From: Antitrichia curtipendula
Taxonomy: Eukaryota > Streptophyta > Bryopsida > Hypnales > Leucodontaceae
Reading direction: 5' to 3'
Assembly (NCBI GenBank): GCA_951230915.1
Contig: OX579633.1
Span: 22,478,574 to 22,542,573, forward strand
DNA length: 64,000 nucleotides
In this document: positions 34,371 through 47,645 of the stretch, in pieces
Layout of the letters: each line of letters opens with the position of its first letter
Position numbering within the stretch: position 1 is the stretch's first letter
The notes under the pieces: model-generated
What the model was told of the DNA's origin: nothing
The model's input: only the letters and a program-made list of their open reading frames with translations
Databases searched by the model: none
Translations under genes and position numbers: made by a program

Positions 34371-37300
34371 AGGGATTACATTAAACTATTTTAGCCATGA
34401 GTTGTTATATACTTAGTGGGATTAGGCATTTTGAGTGGGTATTTACAAAGTATTCTAGACTTTTGCTATTATAGATGTCTAACCTATATACATGCAAAAA
34501 ATCGAGGTATTTTAGATATTCAAAGTAGTTACAAACAAAACATGACACTAATATGTATAACACCTATCTTGGTTTAACACTCTTTTCAAGTATTTTGTCA
34601 TGTAAAACTTAACTACAAAATGTAAAAAATAAAAATAAAGGTAATGAGTTCTAAGTGATGAATTGGGAATTCTATACTTACGAAGATAAAATCAAACACT
34701 TTATAGATAAACATAATACAACAAGTATGAAACCTTATCTACCCATCAATCTACCATATATATATTAAGAAAATTGATACTTTGCTTAATTTTAATGATA
34801 TCCAAGTAAAACATGGAAGTTAGGATATACCATACCTTTCAAGCAACTTTGTCACTGTCCAGGCGAATAATTAATTAATTTGAAATTTTAAGACCACCTC
34901 AAAGACGGTAGGATGAACTTTGTAATATTGTATTGTTGCTGTGAAGAACTTATTTGATGGACCAGAGTTTTTAGTATTTGTAAAAAAAAAAAATTCTTAA
35001 TTCTAGAACAATAGAACATGAATGAATATCCTTGTCAAGTTATCAACACATAGCAAGTTCTTGTCTATTCTAGAGATAAAGAATTTTTTTTAATTTGTTT
35101 GTTTCTACCATATGGAAATTTGACATAAAAGGTCCTTTTTCTTACTACACTGTTGTTTGGCTGGTACAGCCACTTTTCAGTGCATTGGCATTGTGACAAA
35201 CTGTGTCACAATGGACTAAAACACATATCCTCCCCCCCTTTGTATTTAAATTAATAAAAAAATTTATACCCTCCCCCCTCTTTTGTATTTAAATTAATAA
35301 ATTTATTTTAAATTAAATTTAAATTAAAAAAATTCAAGAACCCCCTCCCCGCTTTGTAGTTTCCAAGTGGGGGTGGGGTGACAATTGATATGGGACATAT
35401 CGTGTATTTTGTATTTTGTATTTTAATTGTATCTTATGTCCCGTATAGTGTATTGAAATCGTATCTTGTATCTGTATCCATTCTGTATTTATACCATATC
35501 CGTATTTAGTATTGTATTTTGGATTCATATTTGGACGGCTTGGATTGAATCTCACAAAGATCAAGGGCTTGTGATTTTTTGAGAAATCAACGGCATCTTG
35601 GAGGAGAAACATTTTTTTGTTTTTTTAAATCAACGGTCTGTGATTTTTTTGAGGAAGCGGGGAGGAACTAATGCATTGAAAAGAGGTGACAGCCTCTTTT
35701 CAGTGCATTGTGTGAGGCTCTCTTCTTACAATTATCACACAAATTGTATAGGAATATAGTTTAATATCATGAATTAGGATTGGACTACTAATGACGTGAT
35801 GTGTAGCATCCAAATTTGATGTCCATATTAGAATTTTTTCTGTTATTAGACGTTGTTACAAAATTGTGCAAATAGGTTTGGAATAGTATGGGGTCTGCAC
35901 TATGAAAATTAAATGCTTTCAATATAATTTTTTAATACCGTTAAATCCCCTAAATAATCCTAAACCTATTTCTAATTCACTTTTCACATATTCCTATCTT
36001 GTAATTCCTACAAGAACCTAAAAATTGCCATAGCTAGCTTTGATCTCGTATAAATGAAGACAATCACTCGAAATGTCTTGAAACTTCATCAAAGTGTAGA
36101 TCATCTTGTCAAGTGCTCACATAGAATTTTTCACCTACATCTAATATATTGTCCAACTTTGGTGGAAATCTCTCCACTAGTGACTTTCTAATCCTTCCCA
36201 AGTTTATCTAGAAAGTGTCATAGCTAGCTTCCACCTAGCATAAATGATGTATAATCACTCAAAATGTCTTGAAATGTTGCCATAATGTAGATTAGTATGT
36301 CAAGTATTCACACATTAGTTTCCATCCAAATATAAAAGATTATCCAACTTTAGTAGAAATTTTCCCACTATTGACTTTTTAACCAATTAAGTCAAGACCT
36401 CCATAACCCAGTTGTGTTTTGTACATAATTCCTAGGTCTCATATCCATTGTAGACAAGTTTTGGATACAAGGTAGTAGATAAGTTAAGAAAATTATTTTC
36501 AAATTTTCATAGACATATCAACAAAAACTTTATTAGATTAAAGCTCCCAGATACACCCTTCTAAGTGTTTGTTGTAGATTCCAAACAACCCTTCTTCAAA
36601 GCCTTGTATCTCCTTCACCATAATCAATCTAGAACTAAAAATTATTATTATGGTAGATAAACTATCCAAAAACTTGGTTCCAAATATTTGCCTTGATTCA
36701 ACATTTTATCAAAATACAAGCCCAAAACTCCTCACATCAATGCTACTTTCAACTATAAATCACCAACAAATGTACAACTTAGCACTTAAACGCATTCCAC
36801 ACTTCAAAAACCACCAAAAAACAAGGGAAAGACAAGAGACCAAACCTTGCTTCTAGTAACCAATCACAACCCTAGAAGGTTAGTTATCAATTAATCCTAG
36901 TAACCCTCCCTAACCCTAACATCAACCACTAACTAATTGATTATCAACCAACAACTAAGAAGAACTCCCAATACTATCCACACCCTTTAATATACAAATA
37001 TGCCTCCTTCAACTAATAGATGCCCATGTCACGACAATGCATTGAGACAATCAACTCGCAATTGGAACAAAAAGATCATCAAATTACTCAAACACCATGG
37101 CCTACTTCTAATACATGTAGACAATTATTTATATTTATTATTAACCCTCATATAATGTCAATAATTTATTAATCACATGCAATTTCAACAAGAAATTTGA
37201 ATGTCTAAGAAAATGATTACAAGAGTAAATTTCCAAATGTACTACCTATAAAATCTTACCAAATATCTAGGAATTGAATTCAATCGTAGCCCACAACATT

Positions 37301-37479
37301 TGACGATTCATCAAATAGAGTATACTAAACAATCGGTAGTAGAATACAAATTAGAAATTTATAATCCAACAACAAACTACTCTAAGAGCCAGTTTCAAAA
37401 CTTCAAAACAAACAAAGACACCTCTAATAGACACAATGCAACTTGCTACATGCCTTTGATTGAAAACTTAGCATTCTTA
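34371..37479. other. AT-rich intergenic DNA
   Basis: No gene is seen. At 35165-35720 a block is framed by CAGCCACTTTTCAGTGCATTG and CAGCCTCTTTTCAGTGCATTG, and an inner hairpin (GCATTGAAAAGAGG / CCTCTTTTCAGTGC) lies at its right end. Between them are a C-rich and a GTATC-rich tract. At about 36055-36390 a unit of about 200 bp (TCACTCAAAATGTCTTGAAA and following) is imperfectly duplicated in tandem. The rest is featureless. Confidence 0.5.
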
Positions 37480-38230
37480 ATCCCTAAAGGACAAAACACC
37501 ATTTTTTGGCAACTCACAACGAACAATTTTTATTTTTCTTTGAAATTTTCACACAACATGTGTTCAAGAAGTAGCTTTATGGTTAAAAGTTATTATACGA
37601 TATGTAGTTTTCATTATCCAGTGGTCAGCTTAAAAAATTCTTAAAGAATTATTATTTTTTAAATAAAAATTTGAAATTGATTTTTTATATTTATATATAC
37701 GTAAAAAGCTTTAAATCATTCTATTTTGATCAATGAGATGAAAGTTATGAGGAGTTTTAGTTTGTGGATAGTTATGGAATCTCTACTCTAAAATAAACTT
37801 TGAAGTCCTTTATGGAACTCAAGTTTCAATGGAATTGGAAAAACAAAAAAACAAACATAGGATGTAAAGTGTTTATTATGGAGTACAACATTACAACCAT
37901 TGGGATTTTTACTTTTTAATTCCATAACCAAATTCTTAGCAATTTAGTATTTTGAATCATTCTCTACTTCTTTCTACTTACTATATTTTTCCTATATGTT
38001 GTACAATTGCAAATGATCTGAAAATTTTTAGGCAGGTAGCCAACTTGCCTTGAAGAAGGAATCCAAAGAAGCACCACCATTTTGAACATTTTTTTATACA
38101 AATGTGACCTTGTGAAGGGTAGCAGCCCAATTTTTTACAGGGCCAAAAAAAGAATTATTGAGTTTTGGAGCATTTTTGGTGAAAACATAGTGCCAATCAT
38201 TTTGGGGGGTAAGTTAGAGGTGCCATGTTT
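37480..38230 (+). repeat. Dispersed AT-rich repeat, copy 3
   Basis: It shows the same ordered blocks as copies 1 and 2 (GATCAATGAGATGAAAGTTA, TCTACTCTAAAATAAACTTT, TTTTTCCTATATGTTGTACA, GAAGGAATCCAAAGAAGCAC) without the 592-bp insertion. A segment of roughly 150 bp present near the 3' end of copies 1 and 2 is missing after 38150. Confidence 0.75.
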
Positions 38231-38635
38231 TCTCTTTGTGCATTCAGATTTACACACTTTCTGCAAACTAGGAAGTCATTTTGTTGAGACCATTTTATGG
38301 TTTTAATATAAAGAAGCTGGATGAGAGATGAGTAATAATTATGGGTTTTATGCAGTCTACAGACTTCCAAAATGTAAGCTTGTACGGTAGGAGGTCCATA
38401 AACCATGTGGGCAATAAGAATTGCCCGTATAAGAGGAGGCTCGAAAACAGTTCGGACATTAAGAACCGCCTCTACAGAAGTGTCCAAAATAGTGCACATG
38501 GGATGTAGAAATAGAAATTACTTCATGTGGTGAGAAACTGCCAACCGGTGTGTGTGATTTTAGGCTCTTGAACAGGTGACATGGTTTATCATCATGTGTG
38601 ATTTTACTCATAATAAAGACCTGAATTTGGTGAGT

Positions 38636-39800
38636 TCATAACATTCAAGAGCCTTCAGAGAGGCTGCCTTTGCCTCTCTGAAGTCTTCATCCACGAAATG
38701 CATCCACATATTATTAATGTAAGCTTCAGGACCAAGACAATGGCAATACATTTATGGTGCGATCTATTTATTTGGCTAATTCTAGGACAAAATATACAAA
38801 CAAATAATTATAACAACAAACGCTCTGTCAAAATCCAAAGACTTCATTGAGTATTATACCAATGAAATCTAATCATTTGCCATCAATAATTTATTTTGAA
38901 TTTTCTGTGTAGAAAAGAGAAGCTCTTTATGTACACTTGGGGTGGTAGGAGGTAGAACAACCCATGTGGGATATGTAATTTAGAGTTTGTAATTTCTCAA
39001 CCGCTCATAATTAAGTCTAAAGTAGGAATTGTGTTAAAATTATAATTTCAGACCTCATTTAGGCATAGTGGAATACCTTTTTTAAAAACATTTGAACTAA
39101 AAAATGTTGTGGAATCAAGCTAAGTTTCATCTCCAAGAATCCTTTTTATATTTAGATCTTCCACTCAAAAGTTATGGACAAATTTCAGAGAGGATGTATG
39201 AAAATGTCCAAAAAAAATCCTTTCAAACCCCTCTATGAAATTTGTCTATAACTTTTGAGTGAAAGATTAAAATTTCAAACGGATTTTTGGAGATGAAATT
39301 TAACTTGATTCTCCGACTTATTTTAGTTCAAAGTATTTTTAAAAAACGTATTCCACTATGCCTAAATGAGGTCTGAAATTATAGTTTTAACACAATTCCT
39401 ACTTTAGACTTAACTATGAGCGGTTGAGAAATTACAAACTCTAAATTACATATCCCACATGGGTTGTTCTACCTCCTACCACCCCATATGTTCATAAATA
39501 ATTGTCTTCTAATTCCTAAACACAGAACATGAATGGCTTACAAAGCAATGTGACGGGATTCAAACAGTGAAATTTTTGACTTGAATGAATTGATTGTAAT
39601 ATGTTTAAAGCTGTTTTTTGTGTTCAATTTCCTAGTAACCCGATTGTGCAGTCATGACCTTGGCACTGAGCAAAAGTCTGACATTATTGACGCGTGGCTT
39701 ATTAGCTAATGTTGGGTGTAGAATATTCCACATCATTCCGTCAGAGGGAAGGCAGCTGCTCTCACAGCTCTTGAATGTTATGGATAAAGTGGGAACAACT
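38636..39800 (+). repeat. Segmental duplication, copy 1
   Basis: This stretch matches 41478-42720 in order and orientation. Landmarks shared by both are CATTCA(A/G)(G/T)AGCCTTCAGAGAG, CCTCATCCACGAAA-type sequence, the long palindrome, the GACGCGTG..TTAGCTA block and TCAGAGGGAAGGCAG. The offset is about 2.84 kb at the left landmark and about 2.9 kb at the right. No coding content is recognised. Confidence 0.7.
38927..39498. repeat. Very long palindrome (foldback element), arms about 270 bp
   Basis: TTATGTACACTTGGGGTGGT at 38927 pairs with ACCCCATATGTTCATAA ending at about 39498. The arms run inward through GGTAGAACAACCCATGTGGG, the block AGTCTAAAGTAGGAATTGTG and GACCTCATTTAGGCATAGTG, each with its inverse on the other side. 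The core (CAAAAGTTATGGACAAATTT, AAACGGATTTTTGGAG) is related to the foldbacks at 6254 and 6691. This is the best-preserved large inverted repeat in the window. Confidence 0.9.
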
Positions 39801-41477
39801 TAAAGTGTGTTTAAGATCGGTTTAAAGGTTAAATGTGGATGGTTAAAGCATGTGGTTAGGTTCATTCTTAAATGTGGTGATAGGTGGACATTTAAGTATT
39901 TAAATAAGAAGTTAACAAACCAACTACTTTATTTGGAGAATGCAAAATCTGAAATTGATTGGATATAAGTATGGTCGCTTTAAGAACCCTTGCTTGTTAC
40001 TTATTGCAAATCGCCATGCTTATTCTTGATTTCCTCATCTCCCTTTATAGGCCGCATGTGTGCTGATTTTGCCAGACCTACGGTCATAAATAGGTGCCTA
40101 GAACCAAAAACTTTGAAAAATCATAACTAATTCAATATTGCTTGGAAAATTATGAAACTACTTGTGTTAGATGCCGCATCCATGTGTCTTTCTTTGTAAA
40201 ATATGCAAAAAATCTTAAGGTCTATAGAAGCATATAAAAAAGGTGGAACAGCCCGTAAATGGTCCATTATAGAGCACCCTACCTTATGTGAAGAAACCCT
40301 GGGGTGTTTAGCGGTTGCAATAAATTTTGATTTATAATCGCAAGTGAATTGAATGGAAACGTACAGTGGATCATTCTTAAAATCATTGTTTCCATTTAAA
40401 GGTATTGTTAGGATCATTCTTAAATTCACTGGCTCCATTCAATGGCATGTTTTGATTGATTACAGTTGCACCTATGAGTATTAATAGGGACCTATGCACC
40501 TCTGACTTTGAAAAATCATATCTTATTCATTTTAAGTCCGAAAATTAAACTTAAAATTTTCAGTGTTGTATTCCTCATTTCTCTTTCTTCTGCAAAAATG
40601 TAAAAAAACTTTGGGTCCACCCATTTTTGTACAGAAGTCTTTTTTTGCTTAGATGAGCGCTTTCTGAGCCTTCTACCTTATAAGTGTGGTAGAAATCATG
40701 GAAGAAGCTGTTTAAACAAATGCAGGTTTGGGTGGCAAAAAATTATCACTGTACATGCTCAAATAAAGACTCTGTAGCAGGCTACATGTGCCAAAGTTAT
40801 ATGCAAGTTTAGCAAAGAATGTAAGGTTTAGTGACTATACATGTCAATTTCAGAACCATCTCTTGTCCATTTCACAGCCATTTATAGGGTCCGTTCTTAA
40901 TGCCTGAATAGAGATACATTTAAAGTAAAGTATAGTGGATTCAGTGCAGTTCAAGCACATTTTTCATTGGCAAGATAATTTAATAAAAAGCTGGTATGCA
41001 CCATTTTCTGATTGCAATATTTTTGGAACTGAACTGCACAATTTTGGGACCTCACTGAACCATCTCACCACTATTTTGATTTGCTTTTGGGTAGGTGCAT
41101 GAATGGTGACCTACGACTGTAAGTTTGGCTTCTGAAAATCGCAATTAATTCAAATAGTCTCAAAAAAATTCCAAATTTTTTGCAAGGACTTCTTACTCAT
41201 TCTTCTCCCATTGAGAAAAGTGGTAATGTTTTGCTGGCCTCATACTTTGGTAGGCCTGTTTCTCCCTTACATGGACAATTTATGGGCCCCCTACCTTAGT
41301 CGGATCTTTTCATTGAAGTCTACAAGCTGAGAGATAGTTGATACAGTAGTAGGAAAAGTAGGAAATTTAAAGAAAAAAAGATTGAATGGATGGCAGCTCA
41401 TACTTTTACATGCAAGCTTTCTCTTAAACATTAGACCTGTGGCTATGCAAAGCTCAAAGGCATAGAAATGCACACAT
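39801..41477. other. Intergenic repeats between the two duplication copies
   Basis: No gene is seen. At least three diverged copies of the family nested at 33424-34015 lie here, at about 40060-40280, 40470-40690 and 41090-41300, each ending near CTACCTTA. Reading frames at 40127-40438 and 41291-41482 (both minus) cross repeats and are not supported. Confidence 0.55.
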
Positions 41478-42720
41478 AACATTCAGTAGCCTTCAGAGAG
41501 CCTGCCTTTCCCTCTTTGGAGGCCTCATCCACGAAAAACATCAACCTGAGAATTAAAGTAAGTTTCAGTACCCAGCACCAAGATCGTGGCAGTAGATTTA
41601 TGTACACTATTCTTTTTGCAAAACCTTGAACCAGCCAAACAATTCAAATTGGGCCATCAAAATTCTTAAGATGATTTGCCGAGTATCTTGAAAACCCTAT
41701 TCCAATGTCATTTAACCCTAAGTAGCCAACAAAAACAATTTTGATGGACCAATAAGGACATTTGTAGTAAGCTTTCATTTTTATATTGAAATCAATTGTC
41801 AATCATGATTCCTCAAAGGATATGGGATAATTTGAAAATGAGAGCTTGACCATTCATTATCAAAATGTAAAAATCATGTTTGATGTAGAATTTTAGACCT
41901 CATTTAGTCATAGTAGAATAACTTTTCTCAAAATATTTGGACAAGTAAAAGTTATTAAATCAATTTAAAATTTATCTCCAAAAATCTATTTGATATTTCA
42001 AGCCTTCAATCAAAAGTTATGGACAAAATTCAAAGAGGATGTTTGAAAATGTAAAAGAAAACGTCCCTTCCAACTCCTCTTTGAAATTTATCTATAACTT
42101 GGAGGCTTAAAATATCAAACGGATTTCTGGATATGCAATTTAACTTGATGTTTTAACTTTTTTTAGTTCAAATTTTTTTGAAAAAAGTTATTCTACTATG
42201 ACTAAATGAGGTCTAAAATTCTATTTTAAATACAATTCTTGTTTTAATTTGACTTAACTATGAGTGATTGAGTTCCTACTAATTTTAATTTATATGTCCC
42301 ACATTGTTTGTTTTACCTCCTAACGCCCCATATGTATATGAAGAGTTGTCTTCTCATAGTAAAGTCATGAATCATGAGTGGCTTTCAAAATGTTGTGAGG
42401 AAATTGCAACTTAGAGTTCAAAGTTGAATGCTTTTATCTTGAAAATTTTATTCAAAATATTTATTCTGTTGCTAACCTAGTTAAGTGCAATTTTTTTACT
42501 AACCCGGTTGAGTGCATTATTTTTTAGTAACCCAACTTGGGTTAGCCTTGAGTGTTCTCTAGTTTGTTCACCAACCCCCTCTTGCTTGCTTCTGAACAGA
42601 GTTTGTCAGACAAATTTCGACGCGTGTTTGTTAGCTACTGATGGTGCCGAATATTCGGCACCATTCTATCAGAGGGAAGGCAGACTTTGCTTCTGCTACT
42701 GAATGTTATGCAACACGATT
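41478..42720 (+). repeat. Segmental duplication, copy 2
   Basis: This is the partner of 38636-39800. It holds the related palindrome at 41886-42225 but lacks a clear left outer arm. The right outer arm remains: TTAACTATGAGTGATTGAG, then TTTTACCTCCTAACGCCCCATATG. Divergence between copies is substantial, so the duplication is old. Confidence 0.65.
41886..42225. repeat. Foldback element inside duplication copy 2
   Basis: TAGAATTTTAGACCTCATTT at 41886 pairs with AAATGAGGTCTAAAATTCTA ending at about 42225. The core has CAAAAGTTATGGACAAAATT and CAAACGGATTTCTGGA, as in the other foldbacks of this window. Confidence 0.8.
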
Positions 42721-42920
42721 CAATTTTTATCTTTAAATTCAATCAACAATTGGTTACTAACCTATTTGGTTTCTTTATTATTTGTCCAAAAAGGTTGGGT
42801 AGTATTTAAATGTAATATATGTTGTGGTTTTTGTAATTATGAAAGCGTTTCATATAGAATCATTATTACAAATGCTTGGGTGGCATAGTTTAGACTCCCT
42901 TTATATAAGAGTGTAAACTA

Positions 42921-43481
42921 CTCCCTCCGTCCCAAAATGATCTTCCTGTTAGACAAAATGTTCCGGATTAAGACTAAAAATAACATTTTTAAAGCCTGTT
43001 TTGCACTACATATGGAGTTTGGTGCACTCCTATTGCCCTTGAAACTTTGAGTTTTGAAGCCTTTTTTAAAGTGTAGTTTTGGATTATTGAAAAGTGAAAT
43101 TTTTTGGGTATTTTCAAGGAGCACCAATGGTTATTTAATTATTGAGTGTGAGGTCGTCATTTTGTGGGTAGTTAGTATAAGTCAAAGACCATATGTGGAC
43201 CTATATTTTGCCTCCCAAAACCTTCATCTCCTTCAATTAGATAATATTCAAAGAGATGCAAAAAATAAAAACAAAAAGTGTTGATTGACCCCTTCAACCA
43301 TTTTATTTGTCTTTTGATTAGTGAGATGGAGGGGGGACTATCGCTTGGAATTGTTTTGTTAGTCCTAGAGAACAACCAAATGTTAAATTTGACCAATTTG
43401 TAGCTCACAAAGTACAACAGGAAGATCATTTTGGGACAAAAAATGAAGGCCAACAGGAAGAACATTTTGGGACGGAGGCAG
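42921..43481. mobile_element. Stowaway-like (Tc1/mariner-type) element with TA duplication
   Basis: The left end CTCCCTCCGTCCCAAAATGA and the inverse of the right end CTGCCTCCGTCCCAAAATGT match the conserved Stowaway/plant mariner terminus. TA lies on both sides (42919-42920 and 43482-43483). Inversion extends inward to CTTCCTGTT. A second, internal copy of the right terminus (AACAGGAAGATCATTTTGGG at about 43419) lies just inside the first. At 561 bp it is non-autonomous. The frame at 43054-43284 shows no transposase motif. Confidence 0.85.
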
Positions 43482-43484
43482 TAT

Positions 43485-45783
43485 GTCGTGTACTTCAGAC
43501 AGTGGTTCACCTTTTATGGAAGCATTCTATTTTATACATCATATTGGTTGATTTTACAATTTATATAATGTATCAAGGCAATTCTTGAATCTTGCATTTT
43601 CTTGTTTAAAGCATCTAGATTGTTTAGTTCTTTCCTACACTTCAACAATTTTGTTGTATTGTAACTTCAACCAATTCAAATAGTTCTAATTTCTTCCTTC
43701 TACTAAGTAGTTAAATTTTTTTTTTTTTTGGAATGAGAAGTCATCACCATTTTTCAACCTACAAGACTCATGTACATCCTCCAAATAGTGCAAGTAGAGT
43801 AGAATCAACTTGTTTTGAGATTTATATGTGGTCCATTTGCAGATAAATCAACATTCACATCATTAATTTATTGCTTTCTAGCTTTCTTTCAAAGTAATGT
43901 CCCAAAAAATTCAACTTTTGTTTTTTATTTAATTTTTGTCAATCCTAATAGCTGGGTACAATACTTAGTTACAAGGAGGCTTCTAAAATATGTATATCTT
44001 TAATCTTAAAGATTATATACACCTCAAATCCTATCTTACAAACTCATTCATAGAATTATGAATTTATAATTTACCTATTATGTGACATCTCAAATTTTTA
44101 AGCTTCTAAAGCAAATTATATAATTATGTTTTTTAGCATCTTCTTATAAAAAAACCTTGGATTCCAAACCGCAATGATGAATAAGTTTGAAATATGCAAA
44201 CTCTAGGACGTTTCTTTATGAAGGAACAAACAAAGAGACTTTGTTTTTCCTAAGAGCTCTATGACTAATTTTTTATTCATCTATTAACTAAATGATATTA
44301 GATTTATTGATTACATATTGTCCGTCTCCATCTTCATTGGTAAGGATTTAGGATTCAAAATAGATACATTAGAGTTGTTTTGTTTTGTTTTGAACTCATG
44401 GTTTAGGCTTGTTTCCATTGCTAGGATTTTATGAATTTAGCTTTTAGATGTTGAAACAAATAAAAGATTTGTTGATTGTTTGGTCATCATATCAAAAAAC
44501 ATTGCAAACATGTAGTTAGATAGCCAAAAGGAGTAGTTAGATTGCTATGTGGACATATTTAAAAGAATTAGTGAATCTAACTAATACAATGAAAATGCTA
44601 ACATTAAGGACACATCCAATTTCAAAACAATAGAATCATATTTTTGGATACAAATGTAGGTGCAAATTGAAGATTGCTTTTTGCTAGATTGTTTCTAGCT
44701 CTATCAAGAATAAGAAACAGATAACAATAGTTAAAGCATTTTACATTCACAAAGCTAAGTTTTAAAGAAAATTTAGCTCCAAACCATATAATTCTAATAT
44801 TTTTATGGAATCTTTAGTATATTTTTTAAAATACTTTTGTAGAAATTACAAGCTATTTGTATTTTTTTAGTCGATATACATCTAGTATGATATCCAATAA
44901 TTTTTTTGATCTTACTCATTCAAGTGAAATGCTAATACAAATTTGGTGTACAACATCGTATTGTTAGAAAGGGCGATGCCATTGGAATATCAATTTTATT
45001 ATAACTACAGTTAAATCAAGGTGCAACTTCAGTTTAAATTTTCTTTGTCACTTTCAAAGTCTTATAGGATATTTTGGTAATATCAATTATAATCTTAGAT
45101 GCAAAATAAATGTGTAAATTTTCAAAGTTGAAAAATCTTATTATTATTTTGTTGTTGCATGTAATATGTTTTGACTTTCAATTTTTAAGTTCTTAAATTA
45201 TTTTGAAGATTTAAACTAATTCTAAAATCCATATTCATTGATCAATTAAATGAATTTTGAGACAATTTAATACACTTGATGAAATACAATTATTTTATTT
45301 TATTTTTCTATTATAATTTTATAGGATTTTGTCAAATGATATAATCATATACTTTGACCATGTTTTCCATCTTGTTTCAATAAGCTTATCATATACAAGT
45401 AAAAAGAATTACTAAATTTGATTTCAACTTAAACAAAATTCATAATCAAAGTGCATGTTTGAATAATATATAAATGTATATCAAATATATCAAATTATAA
45501 ATAATACTAGTATAATATATGATAAATTTTAATTGCAACAAAGAAGAAACTAATTATATATCATGAAATGAAACATCAAGAAAAATATCCTCATATAAAA
45601 AAGAATTAGAAACCTTTCATTTTAATGAGCATGATGGAATACCAATCTAAAAAATTCAAATTTTAAAAAACATGGTAATTGAAGTATACATTTTTTACAA
45701 GAATTTCAATGTTGTAATAGTCCTAAAAATACTAGGCTCGTGCATTTATAATAATACGTAATAAGAATATAAATAAGTCCAAG
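43485..45783. other. AT-rich intergenic DNA upstream of the IQ-motif gene
   Basis: The sequence is very AT-rich with no supported reading frame (43815-44003 is unsupported) and no structured repeat. The promoter and 5' leader of the SPATA17-like gene must lie toward the right end, but I see no distinct element that fixes them. Confidence 0.5.
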
Positions 45784-47645
45784 ATGATTTTAAATTGGAT
45801 GGAATTACGAGCCCAAGAAGTTCTTAATGATTATGTTCAAAGCAATCTGTAAGTTACTGAATACAAATTTTATTTTTGAAAGTGGATAGAAATAATTTAA
45901 GACTTATCCATGTAAAATGATATAATTTAATTCAAATTATAATTATAATGAGCAAATTTGAATAATTTTGTTGTCTATTTCGTACAACTCATAAGACCAG
46001 TGTATTTGATTCTAACATAAATTGAGAATATTTTGTATATACTTATACCTTATGATATTGCTTATTGATTATACATGATGTTTGATATATGCAGAGAAGC
46101 AAACCAACAAAGAGTGGTAGAGTACAATGCAACCATTAAGATTCAGGTAAATCCATGATTATAATATTAATATTACTTTAAAAAATAAAATGATAAAATT
46201 AAAAATGATATAGATCTCTTAAACACATAAGTTTGATTGAATAGTTTGTTAAAAGAATAAAATTATTTTGCAACACATATTTATTCTATCTAATTTCTAA
46301 TATTATCATATTAATAAATATTCAAATATTTGATATGAAAAACTAGGTAGCAATTCGTAGGTTTCTTGTTAGACAATTGATAAAACTGTGGCATAAAAAT
46401 GCCAAAGAAATTCAACGGATTTATCGAGGCCACCTTGGTCGTGAATATTTTCATGAGTGTCGACGAAAGAAAGACTATGAGCTTCGCATGGCATATTGCA
46501 ATTATCATGCAACATATATTCAACGTTGTTTTAGAGGGTATTGGAGTCGCAAATATATATGTGACTATTATGTACGAATTGCTTTTATTGCCAAATGCCT
46601 TCTTGCAGGAAAACGGATGAAGACTTTGTGCACAATGAATTACAAGAGAGAAGTTTGTAGTGAACAAGAAGAAGCAAGAAGAAAAGTACAAGCTGAAATT
46701 GATAAATTTTTCCGTGAAAATCACCACAAAGTAATCATTCCCTTACATCCTTTTTGTAAAAAGAAAAGCAAAATGTCCTTAAATTTTATTTTTATATACA
46801 ATATATAATAAAATTAATCATATAATTGATATCTATATCTATATATCAAAATTATATATCTAATATATTATTATATTATAATGAATTTAATTTTAGATTT
46901 AATTATTAAAAATTCAAATATAGATATTAATGATTAGTTTCATTTAAATTATTCAATAATAATAAACTTCCAAAATTTCAATTGAATTTGAATTTATATT
47001 TATATTTAGTGTAGTACCAAGGTAGTAAAAGGTGCATTTTATTCTTCATATGTTGCAATACTTGGAGGTGGACGTAGTTATTTAGAAGAAAACATCCGCG
47101 ATGCTCGCCGTAAAGAAGTTACAGGTATGGAACTTGAAAAGTTGAAGGGAATGACTGAAGATGGAATTCCCATCAAACAAGCTCAAAATATATTTTTTAT
47201 AAAATCATCCAAAGCTTTACATTCTCGTATGAGTATGGATACACAACGTAGATTGAAAGAAGTATCAAGAAAGGCAACAACTATTGGAACATATATAACA
47301 CGACAAGGACATTATGAATCACGATATGAACATAGGAAAAAACATGAAAAGTGGCAAAGTTTACTTAACATTTGCGACAAGAGATTTGATCCAATTGCAA
47401 AACGTGATAAAGCATGGTGGGTTAATATGGGTAATTCAATAAAAAATTCAGAGCACTATCACTCAAGAGAAATGCTTGCTAAAGCAACTGCTATTAAAGA
47501 ACTAAAAGACTATCCAGTAATGAAAAACTTTCCTTGGACATCTATTGTTCCTTCTGGCTTTCTCTTTGAAATGTATGAGCCTTTTGATAAGGTTTTTCCA
47601 AGATCAGCAAATCATCATCATTGGCCAAAATATTCAATTAGTTAA
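45784..47645 (+). CDS. SPATA17-like IQ-motif protein (probable flagellar protein)
   Basis: Four exons, 45784-45848, 46095-46146, 46347-46730 and 47010-47645, join with GT-AG splice sites into 378 codons with no internal stop. Human SPATA17 is of similar length (361 residues). Three IQ calmodulin-binding motifs are visible: ATIKIQVAIRRFLVRQ (residues ~35-49, split by intron 2), AKEIQRIYRGHLGREYF (58-74) and ATYIQRCFRGYWSRKYI (94-110). After a charged helical segment, STKVVKGAFYSSY corresponds to the position of STKQIPGIYNSP in the animal protein. The C-terminal half is basic. The family is associated with sperm and motile cilia. Plant IQ proteins of other kinds (IQD, CAMTA, myosin) have different surroundings. 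The start could be the ATG at 45784 or 45799; an upstream exon is not excluded. No frameshift or stop suggests decay. Confidence 0.75.

Noticed and set aside
46311..46727. 138-codon minus-strand frame
   Set aside because: It is antisense to the IQ-motif exon, which has clear motifs and splice sites.
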